DNA of 62,038 nt from an uncultured Oscillospiraceae bacterium (GTDB lineage: Bacteria; Bacillota; Clostridia; Oscillospirales; Ruminococcaceae): contig CAJFOJ010000017.1 in the NCBI GenBank assembly GCA_904396495.1, positions 1 to 62,038 on the forward strand, read 5' to 3'. The notes under the pieces were generated by a model that did not search any database, had not been told where the DNA came from, and worked only from the letters and a program-made list of their open reading frames with translations. Shown here piece by piece: positions 61,953 through 62,038 of this stretch; the first letter of the stretch is position 1; each line of letters begins with the position of its first letter. The position numbers were made by a program, and so were the translations under genes.

Positions 61953-62038
61953 TGAACTGAACCAGAAAAAGTGGACAATAGACAAATCCCCCCTGATGTA
62001 GGAAAATAGAAGTACATCAGGGGGGATTGCTATGAGTA
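61953..62038 (+). mobile_element. 5' end of an insertion sequence, right copy (partial)
   Basis: Starts TGAACTGAACCAG, then a 16-bp stem (61985-62000 with 62013-62028) around a 12-nt loop, then ATG at 62032 continuing off the window. The G-run in the 3' arm (62020-62025) would serve as ribosome site at 6-nt spacing. Identical in reverse complement to 85-1. The transposase would read rightward, out of the window. Confidence 0.75.

Noticed and set aside
1..62038. The whole window as a 62-kb composite transposon
   Set aside because: The inverted IS ends bound core genes such as dnaE, murA, spoIVA and nrdD; such cargo is not credible. Assembly breaks at IS copies explain it better.
1..62038. tRNA genes or CRISPR arrays
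   Set aside because: No cloverleaf-like sequence or regularly spaced direct repeats were seen in the gaps.

Overview
The window looks like chromosome from an anaerobic, spore-forming member of the Clostridia, probably Oscillospirales-like; this placement is inference. Supporting it are glycyl-radical enzymes (PflB, NrdD), an Rnf complex in the clostridial order C-D-G-E-A-B, sporulation and germination genes (spoIVA, a SPOCS/LysM coat-type protein, a SpoVAF/GerA-type protein), a two-gene SUF-like Fe-S system, and the tepA-ylzJ-ftsK/spoIIIE order. GC content is roughly in the mid-50s by eye. No tRNA, rRNA or CRISPR array was seen.

Both ends carry the same 85-bp sequence in inverted orientation (1-85 and 61953-62037). 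It looks like the 5' end of an insertion sequence: a TG...CA terminal repeat, a long hairpin, then a ribosome site and start codon at the window edge. The contents are housekeeping genes, so the repeats are more likely assembly break points at a multicopy IS than the ends of one transposon.

Layout. 0.1-3.3 kb: pflB-pflA, with a ZTP-type (pfl motif) riboswitch and overlapping terminator ahead of pflB. 3.4-5.6 kb: a DUF1622 membrane protein, and a HAD phosphatase plus SGNH hydrolase. 5.6-14.2 kb: a flavin electron-transfer locus with an FMN-binding lipoprotein facing apbE, NusG-II and Gx-transporter genes (EetA/EetB-like) and rnfCDGEAB. RnfD carries a fused second FMN-binding domain. 14.4-24.7 kb: LTA-synthase-like sulfatase, SPOCS/LysM protein, spoIVA, smsC-smsB, a lipoprotein and a GerA-family germination protein. 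24.7-28.1 kb: sugar kinase, nucleotidyltransferase and phosphohexomutase. 28.4-31.6 kb: nrdG and nrdD, the latter behind a paired NrdR-box operator. 32-36.7 kb: murA, an MBL hydrolase, rlmH and typA. 36.7-40.6 kb: methyltransferase, nth, an orphan fumarase/tartrate-dehydratase beta subunit, a DivIVA-like coiled-coil protein, a nitroreductase and a small unknown. 40.6-50.0 kb: a minus-strand run hprK-PHP-glk-murB-rapZ-whiA-small membrane protein-dnaE, lacking yvcK. 50.2-55.9 kb: EamA transporter, DUF3006, MBL hydrolase, radical SAM YgiQ, small membrane protein, GH25 lysozyme and GNAT. 56-61.9 kb: ftsK/spoIIIE, ylzJ, tepA, an odd non-coding stretch, a DUF6062 protein and an OGG-type glycosylase.

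The most distinctive system is the Rnf locus. ApbE would covalently flavinylate RnfG, both flavin domains of the RnfD fusion, and the surface lipoprotein. With EetA/EetB-like partners, this suggests a route that could carry electrons from ferredoxin to flavins outside the membrane as well as to NAD. Most other content is ordinary core genome with unusually readable regulatory sites.
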